DNA of 64,000 bases, from positions 78,884 through 142,883 of the forward strand of contig DASXVS010000017.1 in the NCBI GenBank assembly GCA_036504095.1, written 5' to 3'. The DNA is from Armatimonadota bacterium. GTDB taxonomy: Bacteria > Armatimonadota > DTGP01 > JAKQQT01. This document shows, one piece after another, positions 48,734-56,896 of this stretch. A program made the translations under genes and the position numbers. Every line of letters starts with the position of its first letter. Positions within the stretch are counted from its first letter, which is position 1. The notes beneath the pieces are model-generated. The model was given only the letters and a program-made list of their open reading frames with translations, was not told the DNA's origin and did no database searches.

Positions 48734-49981
48734 CTACACCGTCGGCTTTCTGGCCCGGATGAACGCGCCCATCACGCGGCCGTCGAGGCCGGCCTTTTCT
48801 TCATCGGAGAGGGCGGCCACCTCGGGCGAACAGCACGTTGTGGCTTCCAGGTCCGCGAAGGTGTAGCGCCGTGTCGGCTCGATGGAGGCGTCCGCGAAAC
48901 CCGCGGCGGCCAGGCGGCGAAGGTAATCACCGCGCTCCAATGCGCCGGCCACGCAGCCAACGTAAGCTTCCATATCCCTGCGCAGGGCGTCCGGCAGTTC
49001 GCCGTCTACTACCACGTCCGACACCGCAAAGCGGCCGCCCGGCTTCAGCACGCGGAACGCCTCGCGCAGAACGGCGTCCTTGTCCGCGGATAGGTTGATC
49101 ACGCAGTTGGAAATGACGACATCGACGGTGCCGTCCGCAAGCGGGACCTCCTCGATCTGGCCCTTCAGGAACTCGACGTTCGTCGCGCCGGCCTCGGCCT
49201 TGTTCCGCTCGGCCAGCGCAAGCATTTCGTCGGTCATGTCCAGGCCGTAGGCGAATCCGGTGGGGCCTACGCGTTTGGCGGAAAGCAGGACGTCGATGCC
49301 GCCGCCGCTGCCGAGGTCCAACACGGTCTCGCCCGCCTCCAGTTGGGCCAAAGCCGTCGGATTCCCGCAGCCCAGAGAGGCGAGCATCGCGGCCTCCGGG
49401 ATCTGGCCTTCTTCGATGGAATCGTAGAGGTCTCCCGTGATGGCGTCACCCCCGCAACACGAATCGCCGCGGTTGCGGCCGCCCCCTCCGGTGTTTCCCC
49501 CGCAGCACGCCGCGCCTTGTCCGTTCAGCACGGTCAATGCCGCCTTGCCATACTTTTCCCTGACGATGTCGCGCACATCCGCGCCTGAAGCAATCTGTTC
49601 AGCCATCTTCAACTCCTCATCACAACGGCCGGTTACAGCCGGCGTACCCATGCGATTCCAGTACGCCTGCAGCGCGGCGAGAGTCTCCCGGTTCGCGCTG
49701 CAGACCATATGCTTCCCGCGTTTTTGCATCGCGATGAGCGATGCATTGCGCAGTTCCTTCAGATGGAACGAAACCGTGGAGGTGATCCTGTCCGCTCCCG
49801 TCACGCGGCAGCACACTTCGCCGGCTGTCGGGCCTTCCGCGCGGCTGACTCCCCCCGCTTCGTCCACGGCGACGTCGCCGCAGCAATCGCAGAGAAACTC
49901 GAAGATACTCAATCGGGTGGGATCCCCCAGCGCCTTGAACGCTGCCGCAATATCAAACTCAGTCCGGTTCGGCTCCGCCAT
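48734..49981 (-). CDS. arsM: ArsR repressor fused to ArsM arsenite methyltransferase
   Basis: 415 residues. Residues 8-115 are an ArsR winged helix ([34 protein letters not shown]) with Cys31, 33, 34, 57 and 58 as candidate As(III) ligands. Residues ~185-415 are the SAM-dependent As(III) methyltransferase: [16 protein letters not shown], and the catalytic cysteines Cys205 (SLGCGNP), Cys293 (SNCVINL) and Cys343 (YVGCVAG). Between them is a Gly/Cys-rich linker with ACCGGN and SCCGGD. The repressor should be released when arsenite binds, linking sensing and methylation in one chain. First gene of the operon. Confidence 0.92.
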   Translation of the reverse strand: MAEPNRTEFDIAAAFKALGDPTRLSIFEFLCDCCGDVAVDEAGGVSRAEGPTAGEVCCRVTGADRITSTVSFHLKELRNASLIAMQKRGKHMVCSANRETLAALQAYWNRMGTPAVTGRCDEELKMAEQIASGADVRDIVREKYGKAALTVLNGQGAACCGGNTGGGGRNRGDSCCGGDAITGDLYDSIEEGQIPEAAMLASLGCGNPTALAQLEAGETVLDLGSGGGIDVLLSAKRVGPTGFAYGLDMTDEMLALAERNKAEAGATNVEFLKGQIEEVPLADGTVDVVISNCVINLSADKDAVLREAFRVLKPGGRFAVSDVVVDGELPDALRRDMEAYVGCVAGALERGDYLRRLAAAGFADASIEPTRRYTFADLEATTCCSPEVAALSDEEKAGLDGRVMGAFIRARKPTV

Positions 49982-49994
49982 ATAACTCTCCTAC

Positions 49995-50014
49995 ATTTCT
50001 ACAACCATCGAAAT
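49995..50014. promoter_or_regulatory. Candidate ArsR operator
   Basis: ATTTC-N10-GAAAT palindrome that overlaps the -10 box of the ars promoter, 13 bases before the ArsR-ArsM start. Confidence 0.5.
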
Positions 50015-50041
50015 AATAGCATCGCAAACATCGCGGGTCAA
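50013..50041 (-). promoter_or_regulatory. Promoter of the ars operon
   Basis: On the minus strand TTGACC (50041-50036), 17-base spacer, TATTAT (50018-50013), with GGAG ahead of the ATG at 49981. Confidence 0.7.
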
Positions 50042-50070
50042 GCAAATTCGAGGCAATGATGGATCTCCGG

Positions 50071-50104
50071 ATAAAACGAGCCCCGTCCGTTCGGACGGGG
50101 CTCG
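50071..50104 (-). terminator. Intrinsic terminator of the NHL/dockerin gene
   Basis: Perfect 12-bp stem CGAGCCCCGTCC / GGACGGGGCTCG, followed on the minus strand by TTTTAT. Confidence 0.8.
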
Positions 50105-50131
50105 GGTGCTCCGCGTAGCGGCCGGATATAC

Positions 50132-51679
50132 CTAGCCGTGAGGAAAGGTGTCCAGGCCGGCATAGATGCGGGCCAGTTTGACGACATCCGCCAGGTTGAA
50201 CGAGCCATCAAGGTTGATGTCGCCGAGCACTGGCGTACCGGAGGGAGGCGCAATTATGAACGTACCGGTCTCGAGAGGCGGGAACGTGGCTGAGGTGACC
50301 CTGAATTTGTAAGTGCCCGGAGTGTCGATGGTGAGTCCGCTGAAAACGGCCATGCCGTTTACCGCCGTTATCGGTGTTGCGCCGGTGAGCATGGCATACG
50401 GAGGCGCTGAAACAGGTATCAGCGTCAGTTTCACGGCGCTCTGATAGGACTGAGCCACGTTGCCGTTCGTCAAAACCGCTTCGACGATGGGCTGTGTGGC
50501 GAGCGGCTGGCCGGCCACGGCGCCCGCCGGCTGAGTGACGATGCTGAGGCCGGCCGCCGTCTCGGCGGACTGCTTCGGAAAATGCAGTATCCGGCTATTG
50601 TAGGAGTCGCAGGCATACAACCCGGTGGCGTCGCATGCGATGCCTCGCGGAACGTAAAATCCCAGGGAGGTAACCCCATTACGGTTCAGGCCGACAGAGG
50701 TGAAGTCCGGCTGCCCATAGACCGCGCTGGCGACCGTGCTGGTACCTTCGAAGTACAGGACGCGGCTGTTCAGATAATCGCTGATATAGACACCCTGCCC
50801 ATCGACGGCAACCCCTTGCGCCTGTTGGAGCGTGTTCGGGCCAATCCCGCCGTTGTTGGGTTCACCGCTGTACATGTCCGGCTGACCGTAGACGCGAGTA
50901 GCGACCGTGGACCCGGTGGGGAAGAATAGGACGCGGTGGTAGCCGTAATCCACAACGTACAACCCTTCGTTATTCACCGCGAGCCCCATCGGGAATGAGA
51001 ACCTGTCCGGGCCGATCCCGTATGGATATATATGGAATGGATCGGGGCCGCCCCAAACCTTCGTCGCCACGTTGCTGCCGGGCGGGTAATACAGAACGCG
51101 GGCGTTGCCCGTGTCCGAAATGTAGACACCCCCGGCGTCATCCACGGCCACTCCATCCGGGTAGGTAAGGCTCGCATCGCTCATGCCGTTCCAGCCAGGC
51201 GTGCTCGACCCGAAATTCGGCTGTCCGTAGACGCGCCCCGCGGTGGTTGATCCCGGCGGGTACCAGATAACGCGGGTGTTCCGATAGTCCACAACGTAGA
51301 GGCCGGTGGCATTTGCGGCAAGGCCGGTCGGCTTCGAAAGGCTGTACTCGTTCAGCCCGAAGTGGTTGGGATCGAAGGTCGTGAAGCCATCCTGCCCGTA
51401 AACGCGTGACGCCGTTGTGCTTCCCGCCGGAAAGAACAGGACGCGATTATTCTGGTAGTCGCTGATATACACCCCCTCGGTGGTAACGGCCACATCCCGG
51501 GGCTCAGTCAGTTGGTTGGAGGGCGGAATCAGGGGGTTGTTCGGCGTGGTAGACACGAAATCGGGTTGTCCATAGACGCGGTCCGCCACGGGCTGCGCGG
51601 CGGGCGCCCATGCGCAGAGCACCACAAGCGCCGCAGCCGACATCACCGGGCGGCTCACTACTATCTTTAGCCAGTCCAA
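50132..51679 (-). CDS. Secreted NHL-repeat beta-propeller protein with a dockerin-like C-terminus
   Basis: 515 residues from TTG 51679, which is five bases after AAAGGAGG (ATG 51703 lies upstream of that site and is unlikely). Signal peptide MSAAALVVLCAWAPAA after a short lead. Six to seven propeller blades repeat the phrases RVYGQPDF, GVYISDYQNNRVLFFPAGST and GLYVVDYRNTRVIWYPPGST. After an Ig-like segment (~400-480) the end, LGDINLDGSFNLADVVKLAR, is a single type I dockerin-like Ca-binding repeat. No cohesin is seen here. Probably a cell-surface binding protein. Confidence 0.82.
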   Translation of the reverse strand: MDWLKIVVSRPVMSAAALVVLCAWAPAAQPVADRVYGQPDFVSTTPNNPLIPPSNQLTEPRDVAVTTEGVYISDYQNNRVLFFPAGSTTASRVYGQDGFTTFDPNHFGLNEYSLSKPTGLAANATGLYVVDYRNTRVIWYPPGSTTAGRVYGQPNFGSSTPGWNGMSDASLTYPDGVAVDDAGGVYISDTGNARVLYYPPGSNVATKVWGGPDPFHIYPYGIGPDRFSFPMGLAVNNEGLYVVDYGYHRVLFFPTGSTVATRVYGQPDMYSGEPNNGGIGPNTLQQAQGVAVDGQGVYISDYLNSRVLYFEGTSTVASAVYGQPDFTSVGLNRNGVTSLGFYVPRGIACDATGLYACDSYNSRILHFPKQSAETAAGLSIVTQPAGAVAGQPLATQPIVEAVLTNGNVAQSYQSAVKLTLIPVSAPPYAMLTGATPITAVNGMAVFSGLTIDTPGTYKFRVTSATFPPLETGTFIIAPPSGTPVLGDINLDGSFNLADVVKLARIYAGLDTFPHG

Positions 51680-51710
51680 GAAGGCCTCCTTTCGCGATGG
51701 CATACAAACA

Positions 51711-52331
51711 CTAACTTGGAAGGCGGATGAAGTCCGCGCTCCCGTTCAAGTTCACCACTGTTGCGGGGTTGCCCACGGCAACCCCGTTCTCCGGGACATC
51801 TGCAAGGGCTACCGCGCAAGCGCCGATGACGGCGCCGTTGCCGATCCGTATTCCGCCCAGGACCTTGGCCGCCGCGGCCACGTATACGCGCTCGCCGAGA
51901 ACAGGCGCGCCCGGTTGCGATTCCGGGCCCGACGGTCCAAGGATCGACATTTGCGAAATGGAGCAGTTGCGTCCGACGATGACGCCGGGCCCCACGTAAA
52001 TGCTGCCGAAATGGGCGATGTAGAAGCCGGGGCCGATCCGGGCTCCGGGATCCAGGGTAATGCCCGTGATCGCGGCGATGCGCGACTCGACGGCGCGGTA
52101 GAAAGCCCACAACAACCGCCCAAAAATGGGGAGCCGATGCGTCCGGACCCAGCGCGCGAAGCGGTATGCAAGCAAGGCCCATAGTCCCTGGGTTATCAGG
52201 AACAGGCGCATTCGGCCCGCCAGGCTCAAATGGTCGTAATACACCTCATACCGGTCGAAATCCGCGCGGAAGGCGCTCCAGAACGGCTCGGGCCCCGCGC
52301 CGGTTTTGGCTTCGCTAATGGTCCGGCCCAT
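51711..52331 (-). CDS. Hexapeptide-repeat (left-handed beta-helix) acyltransferase, serine acetyltransferase-like
   Basis: 206 residues. A helical N-terminus with RMRLFLITQGLWALLAYRFA, then left-handed beta-helix turns from about 95: IGPGFYIAHFGSIYVGPGVI, VGRNCSISQMSILGPSG, VLGERVYVAAAAKVLGGIRI, ending GNPATVVN. His in IAHFGSI corresponds to the CysE-type catalytic base. Acts probably as an O-acetyltransferase on a sugar or serine. It overlaps the end of a similar gene by 17 bases, so the two are cotranscribed. Confidence 0.82.
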   Translation of the reverse strand: MGRTISEAKTGAGPEPFWSAFRADFDRYEVYYDHLSLAGRMRLFLITQGLWALLAYRFARWVRTHRLPIFGRLLWAFYRAVESRIAAITGITLDPGARIGPGFYIAHFGSIYVGPGVIVGRNCSISQMSILGPSGPESQPGAPVLGERVYVAAAAKVLGGIRIGNGAVIGACAVALADVPENGVAVGNPATVVNLNGSADFIRLPS

Positions 52332-52995
52332 ATCGCCTCCAGCCTCCCGCCCACGACGGGATCAAATCGGTCACAGCACCATCGTACGGCTTTGCGGGAC
52401 AGCCCAGCCAGCCGCCGGCGCCCGGGAGAGTGCGTGTCACAACGCTGTTCGGGCCGATGACGGTGTCGTCCGGTATGAGGATCGGGCCGACCAGCATCGT
52501 CCCCGGTCCAACGTGCACCCGGTCGCCCAGCATCGGAAGGCCGCGAGCGCCGGGCCGCCCGCCCACACCCAGGGTGTTCTGGCCGTGGATGAACGAACCG
52601 GGGCCGATCCGCACGTCGGGGCCGATAAACAGCAGGCCCACGGGACCGAGGAAAACGTTTTCGTCAAGGTCCGCGTTCACGTCGATGGCGACCTTCGACA
52701 GGTACTGACCCCATAGGTACAGGATCTGGTACAGCAGCTTCAGCGGGAGGCTGGTGATCCCGGGACGCTGGGCATAGGTCCAACGGCCGTAGCGGTAGGC
52801 GCCCAGGGCCCACAAAGAGCGGGATGACAGGGCGATCATCAGCCGCTCAAACAACGAATCCGCACCGTGGACGCGGCAGAAATACCGCCAGTCCTTCCGG
52901 ATGGCCGTCCAACCCGCATTGTACCGGTACCACTCGCGCGTGTGCTTGGGCGGGGTGGATGGCGGATAATGCGGCTCTGCGGGCGTTTCCGACAT
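52315..52995 (-). CDS. Hexapeptide-repeat acyltransferase, CysE-like paralogue
   Basis: 226 residues. Same layout as its downstream neighbour: helical lead with FERLMIALSSRSLWALGAYR, then left-handed beta-helix from about 105 (FIGPDVRIGPGSFIHGQNTL, LGDRVHVGPGTMLVGPILI, DDTVIGPNSVVTRTLPGAGG) and the end LGCPAKPYDG. Catalytic His likely in FIHGQ. Together with the methyltransferase next to it this looks like a small surface-polysaccharide or natural-product modification set; the substrate is unknown. Confidence 0.8.
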   Translation of the reverse strand: MSETPAEPHYPPSTPPKHTREWYRYNAGWTAIRKDWRYFCRVHGADSLFERLMIALSSRSLWALGAYRYGRWTYAQRPGITSLPLKLLYQILYLWGQYLSKVAIDVNADLDENVFLGPVGLLFIGPDVRIGPGSFIHGQNTLGVGGRPGARGLPMLGDRVHVGPGTMLVGPILIPDDTVIGPNSVVTRTLPGAGGWLGCPAKPYDGAVTDLIPSWAGGWRRYGPDH

Positions 52996-52998
52996 CGG

Positions 52999-53991
52999 TC
53001 AGCGAGTGCCCGCCACGACAGAGGATGCCTCACCCTTTCGCGAAGGATTGAGGGAATCCAATACCGGAACACAGGCGGTCGTAAGGAACGCCGGGCAGTT
53101 GACCTGAAGTATCGCGTGATCCGCCTCATGGCTGGCCATGATGCGCTCCAATTCGCGAACGCGCAACGCGGTGAACCTCTTCCATTCCTCGTCGCTGCCG
53201 CCGGCCGCGCGGAAATTCCGTTGCTGCTGGTCGTACAACTGCGACTCTGGCTCCGGGTAGAAGAGCGCCAATGTCATGTGGAGCGCCCTGTCGGACGGTC
53301 GCCCGCTGGAGTGGGGCGCCACCATCCACGATGCCGGCATGATCCTCAGCCGCGTCTTCTCGAGGCCGCGCTCACGAAGCATCATAATCACGCGGGAGCC
53401 GATGGCCCAGTCACCGGTGCTGCGGCGCCGGCCGCCTTCCATGATGAGGGCGTATGCGTGAGCCCACTGCGCAAATTCCTCAGCGCTGCGGGGCATCGGG
53501 GTGTTGTAATGTGTTACCGTCGCGCTGGTCCAGTCGGGTTCGGTCGCGGCGACCATCCCGCCGGGTTTCGTGACGCGGATCATCTCTTCCAGCGCCCTGT
53601 CCGGATCCGGAACGTGCATCAGGACCGTCTGGCACCACGTCACGTCAAAGCTGTCGTCCGCGGCGGGCAAATCCAGAGCGTCGGCACTCACGAATTGCAC
53701 GGCCTCCCCGCCGTCCAGCATTGCGGCCTTTTCCGCGGCGATGCCGAGAACGTCGTCATCACGGTCGAATGCGGTGAGCGTCCCGCCGGGCAGGATGTAC
53801 GGCAGGAGCGCGAGTGTGCTTCCCGCTGACCCGCAACCGATGTCCGCGAGGCGGGAGCCCGGGCGCAGTTCAAGGCAATGGCGCGCGACGTAATCCCGGA
53901 ACGCGGGCTCTTGCAGTCCGAATCGGGGACCATCGATGATGGAGTGCATATCCCCATCGTGCCACGTTAAGGGTTCGGTGTGTTCCAACAT
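52999..53991 (-). CDS. Class I SAM-dependent methyltransferase
   Basis: 330 residues. Motif I LADIGCGSAGSTLALL (about 48-63), motif II FDRDDDVLGIAA, motif IV VTWCQTVLMHVPDPDRALEE and post-motif LKPGGMV-like TKPGGMVAATEPDW are standard for the UbiE/COQ5-like fold. The C-terminal ~150 residues (FAQWAHAYALIMEGGRRRST, DYDQQQRNF-like) form a cap for the unknown substrate. Start ATG 53991. It is three bases upstream of the acyltransferase pair and in the same operon. Confidence 0.85.
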   Translation of the reverse strand: MLEHTEPLTWHDGDMHSIIDGPRFGLQEPAFRDYVARHCLELRPGSRLADIGCGSAGSTLALLPYILPGGTLTAFDRDDDVLGIAAEKAAMLDGGEAVQFVSADALDLPAADDSFDVTWCQTVLMHVPDPDRALEEMIRVTKPGGMVAATEPDWTSATVTHYNTPMPRSAEEFAQWAHAYALIMEGGRRRSTGDWAIGSRVIMMLRERGLEKTRLRIMPASWMVAPHSSGRPSDRALHMTLALFYPEPESQLYDQQQRNFRAAGGSDEEWKRFTALRVRELERIMASHEADHAILQVNCPAFLTTACVPVLDSLNPSRKGEASSVVAGTR

Positions 53992-54571
53992 GATCTCCCA
54001 GGGATGGAAATGGCGCCGGCTTCCCCTTGCGGGGGCCCAGGCCGGCAGCCTGCCTTCAATATGCGTTCTACGAGCAACTAGTGTGCCATTCTATCGAGGC
54101 CGTTACGATATCGTGACGCGCCGGCGTCCGGCGAGGGGCGCGAGCCCAGGATGTAGTGAATGTTCGGACGCATTCCGATGCGGCCTGCCGCTCGTAAGTC
54201 ATGTTCCGTGTTTGAGCGCCGGTTTCGCTCCGGATTTGTGCGATTGCCTGCTGCAACGCTCGGCGCGGCCGCCCGGGCGGGCTCTTTCCGCCGGCATAGC
54301 GCCTTCGAGGGCTTCCCGAATCGAGGTGAGGCGCCGTGTGGCAGGTGTCGGGTACCGCGCCCACCGCCCGAGGTCAGAGGCTATGAACCCCCGATGTCCG
54401 TACGGACCGCGAATGGCTTCTCCCCAGTGTCGGCTTCAGCCGACATATCCCCGGCCAGCCACCGACTTCAGTCGGTGGCCACAGCGTGCCATCTTTTGTA
54501 CCTCGGAGTATACGCGGCGCGGAATCTGGGGGCCAATCAGACCTTGAAAGTGGGAAGTGGGACGCGAATAC
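53992..54571. other. Gene-free stretch with palindromic repeats
   Basis: No convincing gene. Two neighbouring hairpins, GTCGGCTTCAGCCGAC (54429-54444) and the longer GCCACCGAC-TTCA-GTCGGTGGC (54458-54479), share the core GNCTTCAGNC; the core recurs at 56045-56060. These look like dispersed intergenic repeats. Confidence 0.5.
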
Positions 54572-54627
54572 CGCCCTGTCGCCCCCTCGCCCTGTCACCC
54601 CCTCGCCGTGTCCCCCCCTCAGCCCTA
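54572..54627. repeat. C-rich degenerate tandem repeat at the MacB-like stop codon
   Basis: Units of the type TCGCCCTGTCACCCCC, less regular than the heptamer arrays, ending in CAGCCCTA whose CTA is the stop codon (TAG) of the minus-strand permease gene. Confidence 0.55.
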
Positions 54628-55863
54628 CTCGTACCGCAGCGCCGTGATGGGATCCATGCGTGCGGCGCGCCAGGCGGGGTACATGCCGAAGACCACGCCG
54701 ATGGTTGCCGACACGGTGAAGGCGAGGGCGACCGAGGAGAAATTGATCCCGGGGTCGATCTTGACTGGGGTGTTGTTGTTGATGGCCCACGCGGCCAGAA
54801 GCAGGCCGCCATAGCCGAACGCAACCCCCAGGAGGCCCCCCAGCACGCTGACCATCACACTCTCGATGAGGAACTGGCTCAGGATTGTGCCCATCGTTGC
54901 GCCGATGGCTTTCCGCAGGCCGATCTCCTGGGTGCGCTCCGTCACGGAAACCAGCATGATGTTCATGATGCCGATGCCGCCCACGAACAGCGAGATGGCC
55001 GCGATGCTCCCGAGCAGCATGCTCAGGATCCCGGTCACCTGGCCCACCTCGCGCATCGCTCCCTCCTGCGTCTGGGTGAAGAAGTCGTCGTTGTCCTTGT
55101 AGGGCGGTTTGATGGTGTGGCGGACCCGGAGCGTGCGTTTGATCTGGTCCACCACCCGCTGGACGTTCTCGGCGCTGGAGGCCTTCACCGCGGCGTAACT
55201 GACGTAATCCGTTGTCTGGAGGCGGCGCATGGCGGTGGACAGCGGGATCATCACGCGGTTGTCCTGGTCACCGCCCATGAACTGCCCCTTCGCTTTCAGA
55301 ATGCCGCACACCGTGAATGCCTGTCGGTTGATGAAGACCGTGCGTCCCGTGAGGTCGGCGTTCTCGTCACCGGTGAGGTCCTTCACCACCTTTGAGCCGA
55401 GCACAGCCGTCTTAACAGCGCCGTCCACGTCGCGCTTGTGGTAGAACGATCCGTGCGCCAGGGAGACGTCTTCTTCCTGCTGGAAGGCGGGGACGCTGCC
55501 CGCGTAAGTGGTGGTGCTGTTCTTGTTGCGGTACTTGATCGTCGCCTGGCCCATGGAAACCGGAACGTACATGCTTACGGTGTCCGGGTAGTGTGTCTTG
55601 AGGGCGTCCAGGTCGGCCAGGGAGAGGCGTCCGGTACGGCGCGGCCCCGGCCCGTTGTTCTGCTGGCCCGGAATGAGCCACACCCAGTTGGCCCCGCCTG
55701 CATTGATCTCGCGTGTAATCGCGTTGCCGAAGCCGGTCCCGAGCCCCACCATGGCGATCACCGCGCCCACGCCGATGATGACGCCGAGGGCCGTCAGCGT
55801 CGTGCGCCCCCGGTGCACCCCGAGGGCTCTCAAAGCGATCCTGAATGAATACCAGATTCCCAA
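54625..55863 (-). CDS. MacB-like ABC transporter permease (FtsX/MacB core)
   Basis: 412 residues. Four membrane helices: one at 22-45 (TTLTALGVIIGVGAVIAMVG), a large periplasmic MacB core domain (about 65-265), then three helices from 285 (SMLLGSIAAISLFVGGIGIM; ESVMVSVLGGLLGVAFGYGG; VALAFTVSATIGVVFGMYPA). Landmark phrases TERTQEIGLRKAIGA and YPAWRAARMDPITALRYE. It works with the ATPase, adaptor and TolC genes upstream as a tripartite exporter of drugs, peptides or lipids. 259 bases of repeat sequence separate it from the ATPase gene. Confidence 0.93.
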   Translation of the reverse strand: MGIWYSFRIALRALGVHRGRTTLTALGVIIGVGAVIAMVGLGTGFGNAITREINAGGANWVWLIPGQQNNGPGPRRTGRLSLADLDALKTHYPDTVSMYVPVSMGQATIKYRNKNSTTTYAGSVPAFQQEEDVSLAHGSFYHKRDVDGAVKTAVLGSKVVKDLTGDENADLTGRTVFINRQAFTVCGILKAKGQFMGGDQDNRVMIPLSTAMRRLQTTDYVSYAAVKASSAENVQRVVDQIKRTLRVRHTIKPPYKDNDDFFTQTQEGAMREVGQVTGILSMLLGSIAAISLFVGGIGIMNIMLVSVTERTQEIGLRKAIGATMGTILSQFLIESVMVSVLGGLLGVAFGYGGLLLAAWAINNNTPVKIDPGINFSSVALAFTVSATIGVVFGMYPAWRAARMDPITALRYE

Positions 55864-55981
55864 ATCTCGTCCCTTCGGCCGATGGGAAAAACGACTGAAC
55901 TCGTCAGCTCGACCCCACCGAACAACACAACTGAGCTATCGGCGTCCCGATACCCGGCGAATGAATTCTCGGGCTGCTGTG

Positions 55982-56060
55982 AGCACGAAGTCCGCCTTCG
56001 CCGACTGGGTCGCAGTCACCGAAGGGCGACTTTGTGCCCGTCGTAGCCGTGACTTCAGTC
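55982..56060. repeat. Long imperfect hairpin repeat between ATPase and permease genes
   Basis: GCACGAAGTCCGCCT pairs imperfectly with AGGGCGACTTTGTGC, followed by the core GACTTCAGTCG shared with 54458-54479. Confidence 0.45.
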
Positions 56061-56122
56061 GCAGGAGTGAGGGCTCGGCCAACACCCGCTTAACTCTAGA
56101 GCCTGATTCATCTTACGGGCTG

Positions 56123-56896
56123 TCAGTCCCGCATCTGCTCGAGCACGTCCTTCGCGACGGCGCGGTTTGTCACTGGGCCATCGACCACGATCCTGCCGTC
56201 CTTGAAGCGCACGATCCGCTTTGCGTGCTGCCCCACGTCCGGCTCGTGAGTCACCATGATCACGGTGATCCCCGCATCGTTCAGTTCCTGGAAGACCTGC
56301 ATAATCTCTTCGCTCTGCTGTGAGGCGAGGTTGCCCGTCGGTTCGTCGGCCAGGATCAGCTCCGGCTCGTTCACCAGCGCCCGCGCGATGGCGACGCGCT
56401 GCTGCTGGCCGCCGCTCAGCTCGTTGGGCTTGTGTTTGGCGCGGTCCGCCAGTCCAACCCTCTCCAGGGCGTTCATCGCGCGTTTATAGTCCGGACGGAT
56501 GCCGCTGTAAAGCATCGGCAGCGCCACGTTCTCCAGCGCCGAGGTTCGCGCAAGCAGGTTGAACTGCTGAAAGACGAAGCCGATGCTGTGGCAGCGGATA
56601 TCGGCCAGATCGCGGTCCTTCAGTGCGCTCACGCGTTCTCCGGCGAGGTAGTACTCGCCGGATGTCGGCCGATCCAGGCAGCCGAGGATATGCATCATCG
56701 TGGATTTGCCGCTGCCGGAAGGCCCCATGATCGCGACGAACTCGCCGTGCTCCATGGTGAAATTGATGCCCTGGAGCGCGTGGACGTCCATTTCGCCGAG
56801 CGAATACGTCCGCGTGATCTCCTCCGTGAGGATCACCTGCCGCGGCGCGAACGCGGCCGCGCGCGCACCTTGTTCATGACCTCCGACTTCCGTCAT
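56123..56896 (-). CDS. MacB/LolD-type ABC transporter ATPase
   Basis: 257 residues. Walker [10 protein letters not shown] (about 58-66), Q-loop FQQFNLL, signature [15 protein letters not shown], Walker [12 protein letters not shown] and H-loop VTHEP. The NALGCLD-type [17 protein letters not shown] is typical of the LolD/MacB/FtsE group. A ~25-residue N-terminal extension precedes the domain. ATG 56896 overlaps the adaptor stop (ATGA). Powers the exporter formed with the MacB-like permease. Confidence 0.95.
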   Translation of the reverse strand: MTEVGGHEQGARAAAFAPRQVILTEEITRTYSLGEMDVHALQGINFTMEHGEFVAIMGPSGSGKSTMMHILGCLDRPTSGEYYLAGERVSALKDRDLADIRCHSIGFVFQQFNLLARTSALENVALPMLYSGIRPDYKRAMNALERVGLADRAKHKPNELSGGQQQRVAIARALVNEPELILADEPTGNLASQQSEEIMQVFQELNDAGITVIMVTHEPDVGQHAKRIVRFKDGRIVVDGPVTNRAVAKDVLEQMRD

